DNA of 27,653 nt, from positions 1 to 27,653 of the forward strand of contig CAZTLE010000029.1 in assembly GCA_964614415.1 (NCBI GenBank). The letters are read 5' to 3'. Of the stretch, positions 7,267-15,603 are shown in pieces. This stretch comes from CAZTLE01 sp964614415. GTDB taxonomy: Bacteria; Bacteroidota; Bacteroidia; Flavobacteriales; Flavobacteriaceae. The notes beneath the pieces are model-generated. The model searched no databases. It had not been told where the DNA came from and saw nothing but the letters and a program-made list of their open reading frames with translations. Position numbers and translations under genes: made by a program. Position 1 is the stretch's first letter. Each line of letters opens with the position of its first letter.

Positions 7267-8670
7267 TTACCTAAAGATGAACGTATTCATCTCACCGTCA
7301 TTATCCACAAAGGTCATTTTGATAGGATCGTTATTGTTACGACGATTCATTGCGGTTCGTACGTCGTCTATATTTTTTACTTCCTGGTCATTGATCTTGG
7401 TAATGATAATACCTCTAAGGTCGTACTGAGACATATCACGCGTGAGGGTTCTTGTGACCTCTACGCCATAGGAAACACCGCGTTCCTGAAGGCGGGATTG
7501 AGACACATTGCGCACCTCCAGACCCAGATCATCCACCTGAAGTGTTTCCAGTTTGATTAAGGTGACCGGAATTATTTTTTGACGCCCATCACGAAGTACG
7601 GTTACGTCAACAATGTCATTGGGTCGCTTGGATCCCAGATATCCGGCCAGATCGGAGAACTTGCCAATGTCATATCCGTCAAGTTCTTTGATTATGTCAC
7701 CCTCTTGAATGCCGCCTTTGTCTGCACCGCTGCCTTTTTCAACCGCGCTTACGTACACACCGCCTACTTCATTAATTCCCAACTGATTCGCAAAGCGGGA
7801 ATCCAGCGTACCTCCGTTGATACCCAGGATACCGCGTTGTACGTTTCCGTATTCCAGGATGTCTTCAATCACCTTACGGGCGTTATTTGAAGGTACGGCA
7901 AAGGAATAACCTACATAGGATCCTGTTTCCGAAGTAATCGCCGTATTGATTCCAATAAGTTCGCCACGGGTGTTCACAAGGGCACCACCACTGTTACCGC
8001 GATTCACCGCAGCGTCCGTTTGAATAAAGGATTGTGGGTTTCCGTCAAACTCATTAAGGTCACGTGCTTTTGCACTAACGATACCGGCAGTGACTGTTGA
8101 GGTAAGATTGAACGGATTACCAACCGCCAGTACCCATTCACCGATCCTGACCCCATTGGAATCTCCGAAAGGAATATAATCCAGGTCTTCATTGGTCTCA
8201 ACTTTGATCAGAGCGATATCTGTCTTGGGGTCCGTTCCGATCACCGAGGCCTCAAAAGTTCGATTGTCATTAAGGATTACTTCCAATTCGGAAGAATTTT
8301 CAATAACATGATTGTTTGTAATGATGTATCCGTCGGGTGAGATTACCACACCGCTTCCCGAGCCTATCATGGCACGTGGTTCACCGCGTCCGTAGAAATA
8401 ATCAAAGATATTGCCTGCCTGACGGCTTATCGTGGTATTTTTTACGTGTACAACCGCATTCACGGTTTTTTCGGCGGCTTCCGTGAAATCAATACCTGCC
8501 GAGGCTGCGGCGGGGATCGATGTAGTGTAGTTTGTAGGAATAAAAGATGTGACTTGTTGTTTTTCAGGGGTGGCAGCTACATCCTCGGACTCAACAAATA
8601 ATTTGTATCCACCTAAGGTAGCTGCTCCGGCCACAAGGGCTACAAGAAATAATCGAAGCATCTGTTTCAT
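7267..8670 (-). CDS. degP: HtrA/DegP-type periplasmic serine protease
   Basis: A 467-residue envelope protease/chaperone that degrades or holds misfolded periplasmic proteins. An N-terminal hydrophobic segment (residues 4-26) is a signal peptide or anchor. The trypsin-like domain (about 62-260) has the triad His121 in TNNHVIE, Asp151 in KTDIALIK and Ser227 in GNSGGAL. Two PDZ domains follow: the first about 275-365 (GGIQEGDIIKELDG), the second to the C-terminus (LRGIIITKINDQEVKNIDD). Length and order match the DegP/DegQ family; I use degP loosely since DegP and DegQ cannot be told apart here. It stands alone with a strong terminator. No promoter box of perfect form was seen upstream; stress-sigma control is possible. 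Confidence 0.95.
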   Translation of the reverse strand: MKQMLRLFLVALVAGAATLGGYKLFVESEDVAATPEKQQVTSFIPTNYTTSIPAAASAGIDFTEAAEKTVNAVVHVKNTTISRQAGNIFDYFYGRGEPRAMIGSGSGVVISPDGYIITNNHVIENSSELEVILNDNRTFEASVIGTDPKTDIALIKVETNEDLDYIPFGDSNGVRIGEWVLAVGNPFNLTSTVTAGIVSAKARDLNEFDGNPQSFIQTDAAVNRGNSGGALVNTRGELIGINTAITSETGSYVGYSFAVPSNNARKVIEDILEYGNVQRGILGINGGTLDSRFANQLGINEVGGVYVSAVEKGSGADKGGIQEGDIIKELDGYDIGKFSDLAGYLGSKRPNDIVDVTVLRDGRQKIIPVTLIKLETLQVDDLGLEVRNVSQSRLQERGVSYGVEVTRTLTRDMSQYDLRGIIITKINDQEVKNIDDVRTAMNRRNNNDPIKMTFVDNDGEMNTFIFR

Positions 8671-8787
8671 AGGTACGTTTTTAGTTTCGTAAAGTTAACA
8701 TCAAAAAGACTTAAAAATTCTGCAAAAGTTTCATAATTAACTCGCATTTAACAGGCGGTTCCGTTCCGTATTGGCTTTTGGTTTTTT

Positions 8788-8795
8788 TACCTTTG
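8788..8795 (+). promoter_or_regulatory. -7 box of dapF, 6 bases before the start codon
   Basis: TACCTTTG is a perfect TAnnTTTG. Transcription should begin within a few bases of the ATG at 8802, giving almost no leader. It also rules out the upstream in-frame ATG at 8778, which would not be transcribed. A TTG at 8771 lies closer than the usual spacing. Confidence 0.6.
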
Positions 8796-8801
8796 TCGGC
8801 A

Positions 8802-9575
8802 ATGGAGATCAAATTTTACAAATACCAGGGAACGGGTAACGATTTCATTATGATCGACAACCGCTCTCTTTCCTTCCCCAAAAATAATACCAGTTACATT
8901 GCACGACTTTGTGACAGGCGATTTGGTATTGGGGCCGACGGGTTGATCCTTCTTGAAGATCATCCGGAATTTGATTTCACCATGGTCTACTTCAATTCGG
9001 ATGGTAATCCCAGTTCGATGTGTGGAAACGGGGGTCGCTGCATTACCCGATTTGCGGAGTCCCTTGGGATTATTGCGGAGCATGCGACGTTTGAAGCAGT
9101 GGACGGACCGCATGAAGCCACCATTCAAGGGGATTTGGTGTCCCTTAAAATGGGAGATGTTTCGAATATCACCACAACAGCCGAAGCCGTTTTTTTGGAT
9201 ACGGGTTCACCCCATCACGTAGCACTTGTAGATAACCTGGATAAGTGGAACGTTAAAGAAAAAGGGGCAAGCATTCGATATGGAATGTACCATCAGGAAG
9301 GAGCCAATGTGAACTTCGTGGAGCCCAATGGTGATAACGCCTTTTCCGTGCGTACGTACGAGCGTGGTGTTGAAGATGAAACTTTGTCATGTGGTACAGG
9401 TGTCACGGCAGTTGCGATTGCCATGCATGCTTCAGGTAAAACGACTTCTGAAGTCGTACGTCTGCATACTCCGGGAGGAGATTTGAGCGTTCGATTTAAA
9501 AAACAGGGAGATCTCTATACACAGGTGTTTTTAGAGGGCCCGGCAGAAATGGTATACGAAGGCATATGGAAATGA
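8802..9575 (+). CDS. dapF: Diaminopimelate epimerase
   Basis: DapF interconverts LL- and meso-diaminopimelate, the last step before meso-DAP enters peptidoglycan or lysine synthesis. The 257-residue protein starts MEIKFYKYQGTGNDFIMID. The two catalytic cysteines are Cys74 in SSMCGNGGR and Cys197 in ETLSCGTG, and DRRFGIGADGL is present. A longer frame from ATG 8778 is excluded by the -7 box at 8788-8795. The stop overlaps the next start as ATGA, so dapF heads a coupled operon with a GNAT acetyltransferase and mltG. With dapA at 24918, two steps of the DAP pathway are in the window. Confidence 0.97.
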   Translation: MEIKFYKYQGTGNDFIMIDNRSLSFPKNNTSYIARLCDRRFGIGADGLILLEDHPEFDFTMVYFNSDGNPSSMCGNGGRCITRFAESLGIIAEHATFEAVDGPHEATIQGDLVSLKMGDVSNITTTAEAVFLDTGSPHHVALVDNLDKWNVKEKGASIRYGMYHQEGANVNFVEPNGDNAFSVRTYERGVEDETLSCGTGVTAVAIAMHASGKTTSEVVRLHTPGGDLSVRFKKQGDLYTQVFLEGPAEMVYEGIWK

Positions 9576-10105
9576 ACACCTTAAGCGGCACACATATAAA
9601 ACTAAGGGCGTTGGAACCGTCTGACCTTGATCTCTTGTACAAACTTGAGAATAATGAGTCTGTTTGGGAGATCAGTAACACTTCGGCTCCGTATTCTAAG
9701 TTCGTCCTCAAACGATACCTGGAAAATGCGCACCGTGATGTCTTTGAAGTAAAACAGCTGCGATTGGTGGTGACTCTGGTTACCGATGAACGGCCGGTCG
9801 GTTTTATCGATTTGTTCGACTTCGACCCCAAACACAAGCGAGTAGGTATCGGTATTGTGATTTTTTCGGAAACCGATCGCCAGAAGGGGTATGCACAGGA
9901 GGCGCTGGAGCTCTTATGTGCCTATGCGTTTGCGCATCTGGGTGTTCACCAGGTCTATGCCAACATCACCGAGGACAACGAGCGAAGCATACGCCTGTTT
10001 GAAAAGATGGGGTTTGCCAGGGGTGGTGTGAAAAAAGATTGGATCATGTCCGGAGGGGCCTACAAGAGTGAAATTTTTTATCAAAAATTCAACCATGTAT
10101 CTTAA
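9572..10105 (+). CDS. RimJ/RimL-type GNAT acetyltransferase
   Basis: A 177-residue acetyltransferase (179 if the ATG at 9566 is used). The N-terminal LRALEPSDLDLLYKLENN is typical of the RimJ/RimL/SpeG branch, and the acetyl-CoA site is seen in the region ending SETDRQKGYAQEALELLCAYAF (glycine turn RQKGYA). NITEDNERSIRLFEKMGF is the usual motif B. This branch acetylates ribosomal protein N-termini, polyamines or other amines; the substrate cannot be assigned here. Its start overlaps the dapF stop (ATGA), and its 3' end overlaps mltG by 11 bases. Being embedded between two cell-wall genes suggests co-transcription, not necessarily a wall function. Confidence 0.9.
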   Translation: MNTLSGTHIKLRALEPSDLDLLYKLENNESVWEISNTSAPYSKFVLKRYLENAHRDVFEVKQLRLVVTLVTDERPVGFIDLFDFDPKHKRVGIGIVIFSETDRQKGYAQEALELLCAYAFAHLGVHQVYANITEDNERSIRLFEKMGFARGGVKKDWIMSGGAYKSEIFYQKFNHVS

Positions 10106-11138
10106 GAAAATAGTAGTTGCGGTAGCCTTGATAGGCGTTGTTATAATGGGTGGTTTTGCTTATTACGTGTATTCAGCCGTATTTACACCGAATACTGCGT
10201 TCAACAACAACGAAGCGCATGTATATATTCCAACCAATGCAACCTTTCAGGAGGTAGTTGACGAGCTTACTCCTTTGCTAAAGGACATGGAAAGTTTTGA
10301 AGCCGTAGCGAAACGTAAGAAATACATTTCCAACATTCGACCCGGTCATTATGTGTTAAGAAAGGACATGAACAATAATGACATTGTGAATGCCATTCGC
10401 AGCGGGAATACCCCGGTGAAGATAAAGTTCAACAATCAGGAGCGCGTTGAGAATCTGGCAGGCCATGTTTCCCGTCAGTTGGAGGTAGACAGTCTATCCT
10501 TATTGATGGCTATGCGCGATCAGGAATTTTTAACGGGCTCGGGGTTTGATCAGGCCAATGCGATTACTTATTTCGTACCTAATACGTACGAGGTGTATTG
10601 GAATACTACGGCGGACGAATTCAGGGATCGTATGCTGAAGGAATACGAGGCCTTCTGGAATCCTCAGCGACTCAGTAAGGCCAAGGCCATCGGACTCACT
10701 CCGAAGGAAGTGGTTGTTCTGGCTTCGATTGTGCAAAAAGAGACCGCTAAAGCTGATGAGCGGCCTCGTGTAGCCGGTCTTTATGTGAACCGCATCAAGC
10801 AGGGAATGCCGTTGCAGGCTGATCCTACGCTGATCTATGCCAAGAAACTGACTGATAATGATTTCGATCAGGTGATCCGAAGAGTGCTTAACAAGGACAA
10901 GGAGATCGATTCACCCTATAATACATATCTGAATGCAGGCCTGCCACCAGGGCCGATAACCATGCCGGATATCTCTTCTATTGACGGTGTGCTTAATCAC
11001 GAAAAGCACGACTATTTATATATGGTGGTCGATATAGACAATTTTGGCTACCACAAATTTGCCAAAAGTTTGGCGCAACACAATCGAAATGCGGCCGAAT
11101 ATCACCGTTGGATCAATCGACAAGGCATAAACCGTTAA
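10095..11138 (+). CDS. mltG: Endolytic murein transglycosylase MltG
   Basis: MltG (YceG family) cuts nascent glycan strands in the inner-membrane/periplasm space and is thought to set strand length. The 347-residue protein has one N-terminal membrane anchor (residues 4-26, periplasmic C-terminus), a LysM-like segment (about 40-110, GHYVLRKDMNNNDIVNAIRSG) and the catalytic domain with Glu216 in VVVLASIVQKETAKADER. ADPTLIYA, YNTYLNAGLPPGPI and NHEKHDYLYMV are further family marks. The frame is open to 10068, but ATG at 10095 puts the anchor at the N-terminus and overlaps the GNAT gene by 11 bases. Downstream is only a weak 5-bp hairpin (11139-11156). Confidence 0.96.
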   Translation: MYLKKIVVAVALIGVVIMGGFAYYVYSAVFTPNTAFNNNEAHVYIPTNATFQEVVDELTPLLKDMESFEAVAKRKKYISNIRPGHYVLRKDMNNNDIVNAIRSGNTPVKIKFNNQERVENLAGHVSRQLEVDSLSLLMAMRDQEFLTGSGFDQANAITYFVPNTYEVYWNTTADEFRDRMLKEYEAFWNPQRLSKAKAIGLTPKEVVVLASIVQKETAKADERPRVAGLYVNRIKQGMPLQADPTLIYAKKLTDNDFDQVIRRVLNKDKEIDSPYNTYLNAGLPPGPITMPDISSIDGVLNHEKHDYLYMVVDIDNFGYHKFAKSLAQHNRNAAEYHRWINRQGINR

Positions 11139-11337
11139 AGGAGCGATAGAACTCCTAAATTACTGTTAATAAGTATTTTAATAACAAAATCTACGTTTTA
11201 ATATTTGAATTGCTCTGTAACCTTACTTTGCGATAGCAATTTGTAGGGTTTTTACTACTAAAATTGAATTGGGGCATGCGCAAGAATTACTTTAACATTT
11301 TTTAACAGCCTAGGTATCAATTTTTTAAAAAAAGCCG

Positions 11338-11345
11338 TACCTTTG
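11338..11345 (+). promoter_or_regulatory. -7 box of the lysozyme-like gene
   Basis: TACCTTTG followed by CACG is a perfect -7 element 48 bases before the ATG at 11394. The preceding bases are T-rich, without a clear TTG at the ideal distance. The rest of the 255-base gap (11139-11393) is AT-rich and shows no other feature I can support. Confidence 0.6.
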
Positions 11346-11393
11346 CACGCTGAAAATCAAGGCACTCATCATACTGCCTGAAATTTTTGCGAA

Positions 11394-12038
11394 ATGAAAC
11401 GTAATTTATTGCGAATCAGTTTGTTAGTAGTTGTCTCTTATTGGATGACAACGAGTTTTACAACTGCCGAAAAGGTGGACTTGTCACAGTACATTGTTGG
11501 TGACATGGAGCTGTGTTATACAGTACCCACCGAAGACGAGGTGATTGTTCCCCTTACAGCGGATGTCAAGTACGACCTGTACCTGGGCAAATCGTATGTC
11601 GGGTTTAAAGAGGCTCTTGGATTTAAGGAGTCTCGAGGAGATTATGGGACCGTAAACGTATACGGCTACTTAGGAAAGTATCAATTTGCAGCGAGCACCC
11701 TTGAAATGATTGGTGTTTACAACCCCAATCGATTCATGCATGACGCTAAACTGCAGGAAGCTGCGTTTTCAGCCTACACCGCTCGTAACAAATGGATACT
11801 ACGCAGAGATATCGCGCGCTATAACGGCCGATATATTAATGGTGTAAAAGTGACCGAATCCGGAATTCTGGCAGCCGCGCATCTTGCGGGTGCAGGTAAC
11901 GTAAAGAAATACCTGCGCAGTGGAGGAACGGTTGGATTCTCCGATGCCTTTGGAACTTCTATTCAGTACTACCTGAAGAAGTTCTCCGGATATGATACCT
12001 CATGTATCGAAGCCGATAAGAAAGCAAGAGTATTATAA
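11394..12038 (+). CDS. Secreted lysozyme-like (transglycosylase-fold) protein
   Basis: A 214-residue protein with an N-terminal signal segment (residues 4-24, SLLVVVSYWMTTSFTTA). The core has the lysozyme-like signature FKEALGFKESRGDYGTVNVYGYLGKYQF, in which Glu79 of KESRG is the likely catalytic acid, then NKWILRRDIARYNG and ESGILAAAHLAGAGNVKKYL, characteristic of the transglycosylase fold. Flavobacterial homologues are often labelled as LysM peptidoglycan-binding proteins, but I see no LysM repeat. It probably acts on peptidoglycan in the periplasm; this is inferred. It has its own promoter and a terminator placed inside the facing rsmI-like gene, so it is monocistronic. Adjacent to mltG but with a 255-base gap. 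Confidence 0.85.
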   Translation: MKRNLLRISLLVVVSYWMTTSFTTAEKVDLSQYIVGDMELCYTVPTEDEVIVPLTADVKYDLYLGKSYVGFKEALGFKESRGDYGTVNVYGYLGKYQFAASTLEMIGVYNPNRFMHDAKLQEAAFSAYTARNKWILRRDIARYNGRYINGVKVTESGILAAAHLAGAGNVKKYLRSGGTVGFSDAFGTSIQYYLKKFSGYDTSCIEADKKARVL

Positions 12039-12044
12039 CAAACC

Positions 12045-12758
12045 TTACTTTTGGACAATAAACAAGGTGGGCCTTTTTGAAAGGTCCACCTTTGTTTTTT
12101 TCCATTCTTCTACCGTTTGTGTCCTTATGTATTCGGTAGGTAAGGTGATGTCACATGCCACACATAGACGGGTGTTGGGTTGTAGCGTGTTTAGAAAGCT
12201 CTCCAGCAACTGATCGTTACGGTACGGGGTTTCTATGAACAATTGCGATTGATTCTGTTCTGCCGAGAGGCGTTCCAGTCTTTTGATTTCCAAACGACGT
12301 TCTCGCTTATCGATCGGCAAGTAGCCGTTGAAGGCAAAATTCTGACCGTTCATACCACTGGCCATCATTCCCAGGACAATAGAGGAGGGGCCCACCAGGG
12401 GAACAACCCGAATCCCTCTTTCATGCGCCTGCTGAACCACAGCGGCACCCGGGTCGGCTATTCCGGGGCATCCGGCTTCCGAAAGTATCCCAACATCATA
12501 GCCTTCAAAACAGGGATCCAGCATGACGGGAATCTCAGAGTCATCGGTAAACTTATTGATCAGGGAAATCACCAGATCCGGTTGTGATTTTCTGGGAACG
12601 ATGCTTTTAATGAAGCGCCTTGCACTCTTCTCGTTCTCTACAATGTAGTGGTCAATATTTTCAACCGCTTTTTTTACCAGTAGTGGCAATACTTCAAGGG
12701 GAGGAGTATCTCCCAGGGTACATGGTATTAGATACAGGTTACCTTTTTGATCACTCAT
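12045..12758 (-). CDS. RsmI-like SAM-dependent methyltransferase
   Basis: A 237-residue member of the tetrapyrrole methylase/RsmI superfamily; RsmI 2'-O-methylates C1402 of 16S rRNA. The SAM-binding loop is clear in VGILSEAGCPGIADPGA (about residues 90-106), followed by VVPLVGPSSIVLGMMASG and FAFNGYLPIDK, and LFIETPYRNDQL. It is shorter than E. coli RsmI (286 residues) and lacks the canonical N-terminal form, so I call it RsmI-like; Bacteroidota often carry this compact paralogue alongside or instead of RsmI. Its last 40 coding bases form the terminator of the converging gene at 11394. The PQQ-dehydrogenase genes lie upstream with a 4-base gap. Confidence 0.85.
   Translation of the reverse strand: MSDQKGNLYLIPCTLGDTPPLEVLPLLVKKAVENIDHYIVENEKSARRFIKSIVPRKSQPDLVISLINKFTDDSEIPVMLDPCFEGYDVGILSEAGCPGIADPGAAVVQQAHERGIRVVPLVGPSSIVLGMMASGMNGQNFAFNGYLPIDKRERRLEIKRLERLSAEQNQSQLFIETPYRNDQLLESFLNTLQPNTRLCVACDITLPTEYIRTQTVEEWKKTKVDLSKRPTLFIVQK
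12061..12100 (+). terminator. Rho-independent terminator inside the rsmI-like gene
   Basis: An 11-pair stem (GGTGGGCCTTT pairing with AAAGGTCCACC, one G-U pair, TTG loop), extended by AACAA against TTTGTT and running into a T tract. It serves the plus-strand gene ending at 12038, yet lies wholly in the 3' coding end of the minus-strand methyltransferase gene. Confidence 0.9.
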
Positions 12759-12762
12759 GGGG

Positions 12763-14145
12763 CTACAGCTTCACCAGTTTCTGTACAAACGAATTTCCTT
12801 CCTGATTTGTTGTTTCCACCAAATACAAACCGGTTGCGAGTCTTTCGAGATTGACCTCTATGTTTGTATTTCCAATATCTCTTTTCATGAGAACTGTCTT
12901 TCCCTGCAGATCTCGAATGATCATCTCGTCTATTGGGGTACCATTTTGAGCTGTGAGCTTCAAGCTGCCTTGCACCGGATTTGGATACATAACAGGTTTG
13001 GCAAAGTTCGAATCCGCTATACCCAAATCGTCATCAAATATTTTATACACCCTGCCCTGGTTGATAGATGCCACGTAGACTTCTCCATTGATATCTTTTC
13101 CGAAGGAAACCGGTGTATTCATCGTATTGCCGTGAAATGTGACGTTGCCCCCATTGTCCAGCGTTCCAATAATACCGCTACAGAAATCGGCAAAGAAATA
13201 CAGCCCCTCTAATGTCGGGTAGGTACTTCCGCGATAGACGACTCCTCCGGTCACCGAACATTCATCGGTGCCATTACTGGAAGAATACTCGTAAAAAGGA
13301 AATTCCAACTCACTGGGATCGGGACAACCGGTAGTATTAAATGGCTCAGAACCTTCATAGCAGCGCCAGCCAAAATTGTATCCACCGGAACTGATATCCA
13401 CTCGATCAATTTCTTCTACGTCTCCTTGCCCCACATCTCCTATCCAAAGCATATTGGAGTCTTCATCGATCGAAAACTTCCATGGATTCCTAAGTCCGTA
13501 CGCCCAAATTTCAGGAGCGACCAACGGATCACCTACAAACGGATTGTCTGCCGGAATACCATAGTTGTTTCCGCCGCCGGGATTGTCGACATCAAGGCGC
13601 AGCATTTTACCGAGGAGCAACGAAAGATCCTGGGCTCTGTCGCCCGGGTCACCGGCACTTCCACCATCTCCTGATCCGATGTATAAATAACCATCAGGCC
13701 CAAAAGTAAGTGTGCCTATATTGTGTTCGGGAAAAGGTTGCTCAACATTGATAATTGACAACTCGGAAGCGGGATCGGCCAGGTCGGGATCACCGGCTTG
13801 TACCGAAAAGCGCGACACTTGCGAATCTCCGTTACTATCTGCATAATTGACGTAAAAATACCCGTTGGTCCCGTAATCCGGATGGAAAGTCAATCCCAAA
13901 AGTCCTCCTTCGCCGTTGGTGGTTACCAGGGAGGATATATCCAGAAAAGGGTCGGTGTTTGTACTTCCATCAGAGTTGAGTATCTTAATTACTCCAGCTC
14001 TTTCTACTATGAACAGGCGGTCATCGCCTGCGTTTTCAATGGCAAGCGGGGCGGTAAATCCATCGGCAAAAAGATCGAAGTTGACATCCTGTGAGTAGAC
14101 CGTCATGCACATTAGGATGGAAACGATCGCAAAAATTTTTGGCAT
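12763..14145 (-). CDS. PQQ-type sugar dehydrogenase with T9SS sorting domain (copy 1)
   Basis: A 460-residue secreted protein of the glucose/sorbosone dehydrogenase family, a six-bladed propeller that oxidises sugars using PQQ. The signal peptide ends near residue 19 (MTVYSQ). Motifs matching the soluble PQQ glucose dehydrogenase site are FPEHNIGTLTFGPDG (His), LYIGSGDGGSAGDPGDRAQD, IWAYGLRNPWKFS (Arg) and IGDVGQGDVEEID. Eight cysteines suggest disulfides. The last 80 residues (PVMYPNPVQGSLKL to FVQKLVKL) are a type IX secretion C-terminal domain, so the enzyme should be exported across the outer membrane. It lies 8 bases after a paralogue at 14154. The PQQ-binding residues are inferred by motif only; no pqq biosynthesis genes are in the window. 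Confidence 0.9.
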   Translation of the reverse strand: MPKIFAIVSILMCMTVYSQDVNFDLFADGFTAPLAIENAGDDRLFIVERAGVIKILNSDGSTNTDPFLDISSLVTTNGEGGLLGLTFHPDYGTNGYFYVNYADSNGDSQVSRFSVQAGDPDLADPASELSIINVEQPFPEHNIGTLTFGPDGYLYIGSGDGGSAGDPGDRAQDLSLLLGKMLRLDVDNPGGGNNYGIPADNPFVGDPLVAPEIWAYGLRNPWKFSIDEDSNMLWIGDVGQGDVEEIDRVDISSGGYNFGWRCYEGSEPFNTTGCPDPSELEFPFYEYSSSNGTDECSVTGGVVYRGSTYPTLEGLYFFADFCSGIIGTLDNGGNVTFHGNTMNTPVSFGKDINGEVYVASINQGRVYKIFDDDLGIADSNFAKPVMYPNPVQGSLKLTAQNGTPIDEMIIRDLQGKTVLMKRDIGNTNIEVNLERLATGLYLVETTNQEGNSFVQKLVKL

Positions 14146-14153
14146 GAATCTTA

Positions 14154-15551
14154 TTAATTTTGTTTGATTAGTTTTTGAATTAGCGTCTGATTGGTGTCGG
14201 TGACTACCTTGACCAAATATACACCTTTAGAGAGTGTTGCTGTAGACAGCGAAAATGATTCGGTGTTCAATCCGCTCCGCGACATTGTACGCCTTCCTTG
14301 CAGATCGAATATCTCGATCGACTGTAATTGCCGGTTTCCGAGACTGACTGTGAGTTCATCAGATACCGGATTTGGCGCTATCCTGAGTGTCGCAGTAGCC
14401 TGGATGTCATCTGTTGAAAGAACACCGCCTTCTATTTTGTAGATCGGCCCGTCCAGATCAACTACGTACATTTCTCCTGCATTATCGACACCGAAGGACA
14501 CCCATTGTCCGCCAAAATTACCATGATCGACAACGTTGGCACCACTATCGACGGAAGCGATGAAGCCACCGCAAACATCGGCATAGAAATAACGTCCCAG
14601 TATATCTGCATATACGGTACCGCGATATACATAACCACCTGTGACCGAGCAATTACCTGATCCGGGACTGGACGAATATTCTGTAAAGGGAAACGTAAGG
14701 TCTCCCATGGGAGGGCATCCGGTGGTGTTAAAGGGTTGAGAACCCTCATAACAACGCCACCCGTAGTTCAGTCCGGCCTCTGTACCTGTGGCACGGTCAA
14801 CCTCTTCCACATCTCCCTGGCCTACATCCCCGATCCAAATATCGCCGTTAAGCGGATCGAAAGAGAACTTCCAGGGATTGCGCAATCCATAGGCCCAAAT
14901 TTCTTCAGCGTTGGTGGCACTTCCGAAGAAGGGGTTGTCATTCGGTATTCCATAGTTGTTGCCTCCTCCGGGATTGTCAACATCGATGCGAAGAAGCTTA
15001 CCCAGCAGCAACATAGTGTTTTGCGCTCTGTCTCCGGGATCGCCACTACTTCCTCCATCTCCTGAGGAAATGTAGAGGTAACCGTCATTGGGTCCAAAGG
15101 CTAAGGCACCTCCATTGTGATTTAGGAACGGTTGATTGTAATCTATGATCGGAAATTCAGAATTCGGATCGGCAACGTCGGGATCCCCTGTCACGCTAAA
15201 CCGCGAGATCTGGGTGTCTTCGCTATTATCCGAATAATGAACGTAGAAATATCCATTGGTTTCGTAGTCCGGATGGAAGGCAAGTCCCAACAATCCGCGT
15301 TCATCAAAGCTGTTGGTGGGCGTGAACACGCGGTCCTGGATATCCAGGAATGGTGTGGCATTGGTCGTCCCGTCTGCGTTGAGAACTTTGATCACACCGC
15401 GTTTTTCAACAACGAAGAGTCGGTCATCACCGGCATTTTGGAGGTCCACCGGACTGGTAAATCCGCTGGCGAAGAGGTCAAGAGTAATGGTCTGGGAAAA
15501 TAATGGCATTGCACACAGCAAAAATGCCATTGTAGGGATAATTTTTTTCAT
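14154..15551 (-). CDS. PQQ-type sugar dehydrogenase with T9SS sorting domain (copy 2)
   Basis: A 465-residue paralogue of the next gene, with the same plan: signal peptide (MKKIIPTMAFLLCAMPLFSQ), propeller with FLNHNGGALAFGPN, YISSGDGGSSGDPGDRAQN, LLRIDVDNPGGGNNYGIP, EEIWAYGLRNPWKFSF and IGDVGQGDVEEVDR, and a C-terminal type IX sorting domain from about residue 390 (LRIAPNPVSDELTV). Long stretches are nearly identical in the two genes, so they arose by tandem duplication, while the sorting domains and an extra loop at RVFTPTNSFDERGL have diverged. This copy is first in the transcript; copy 1 follows after 8 bases. Substrate unknown; a soluble-aldose-sugar or sorbosone-type substrate is only suggested by family. 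Confidence 0.9.
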   Translation of the reverse strand: MKKIIPTMAFLLCAMPLFSQTITLDLFASGFTSPVDLQNAGDDRLFVVEKRGVIKVLNADGTTNATPFLDIQDRVFTPTNSFDERGLLGLAFHPDYETNGYFYVHYSDNSEDTQISRFSVTGDPDVADPNSEFPIIDYNQPFLNHNGGALAFGPNDGYLYISSGDGGSSGDPGDRAQNTMLLLGKLLRIDVDNPGGGNNYGIPNDNPFFGSATNAEEIWAYGLRNPWKFSFDPLNGDIWIGDVGQGDVEEVDRATGTEAGLNYGWRCYEGSQPFNTTGCPPMGDLTFPFTEYSSSPGSGNCSVTGGYVYRGTVYADILGRYFYADVCGGFIASVDSGANVVDHGNFGGQWVSFGVDNAGEMYVVDLDGPIYKIEGGVLSTDDIQATATLRIAPNPVSDELTVSLGNRQLQSIEIFDLQGRRTMSRSGLNTESFSLSTATLSKGVYLVKVVTDTNQTLIQKLIKQN

Positions 15552-15603
15552 AGTAATTTATTTGACGCCCCACTAAGTTAATGAAAACCTGATTAATGAG
15601 GGT

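Noticed and set aside
7301..7309. Perfect DnaA box TTATCCACA
   Set aside because: It is a single copy inside the htrA coding end, nearly 9 kb from dnaA, with no cluster around it; a chance match.
11139..11156. Terminator after mltG
   Set aside because: Only five pairs (AGGAG/CTCCT), followed by a poor T tract; too weak to call.
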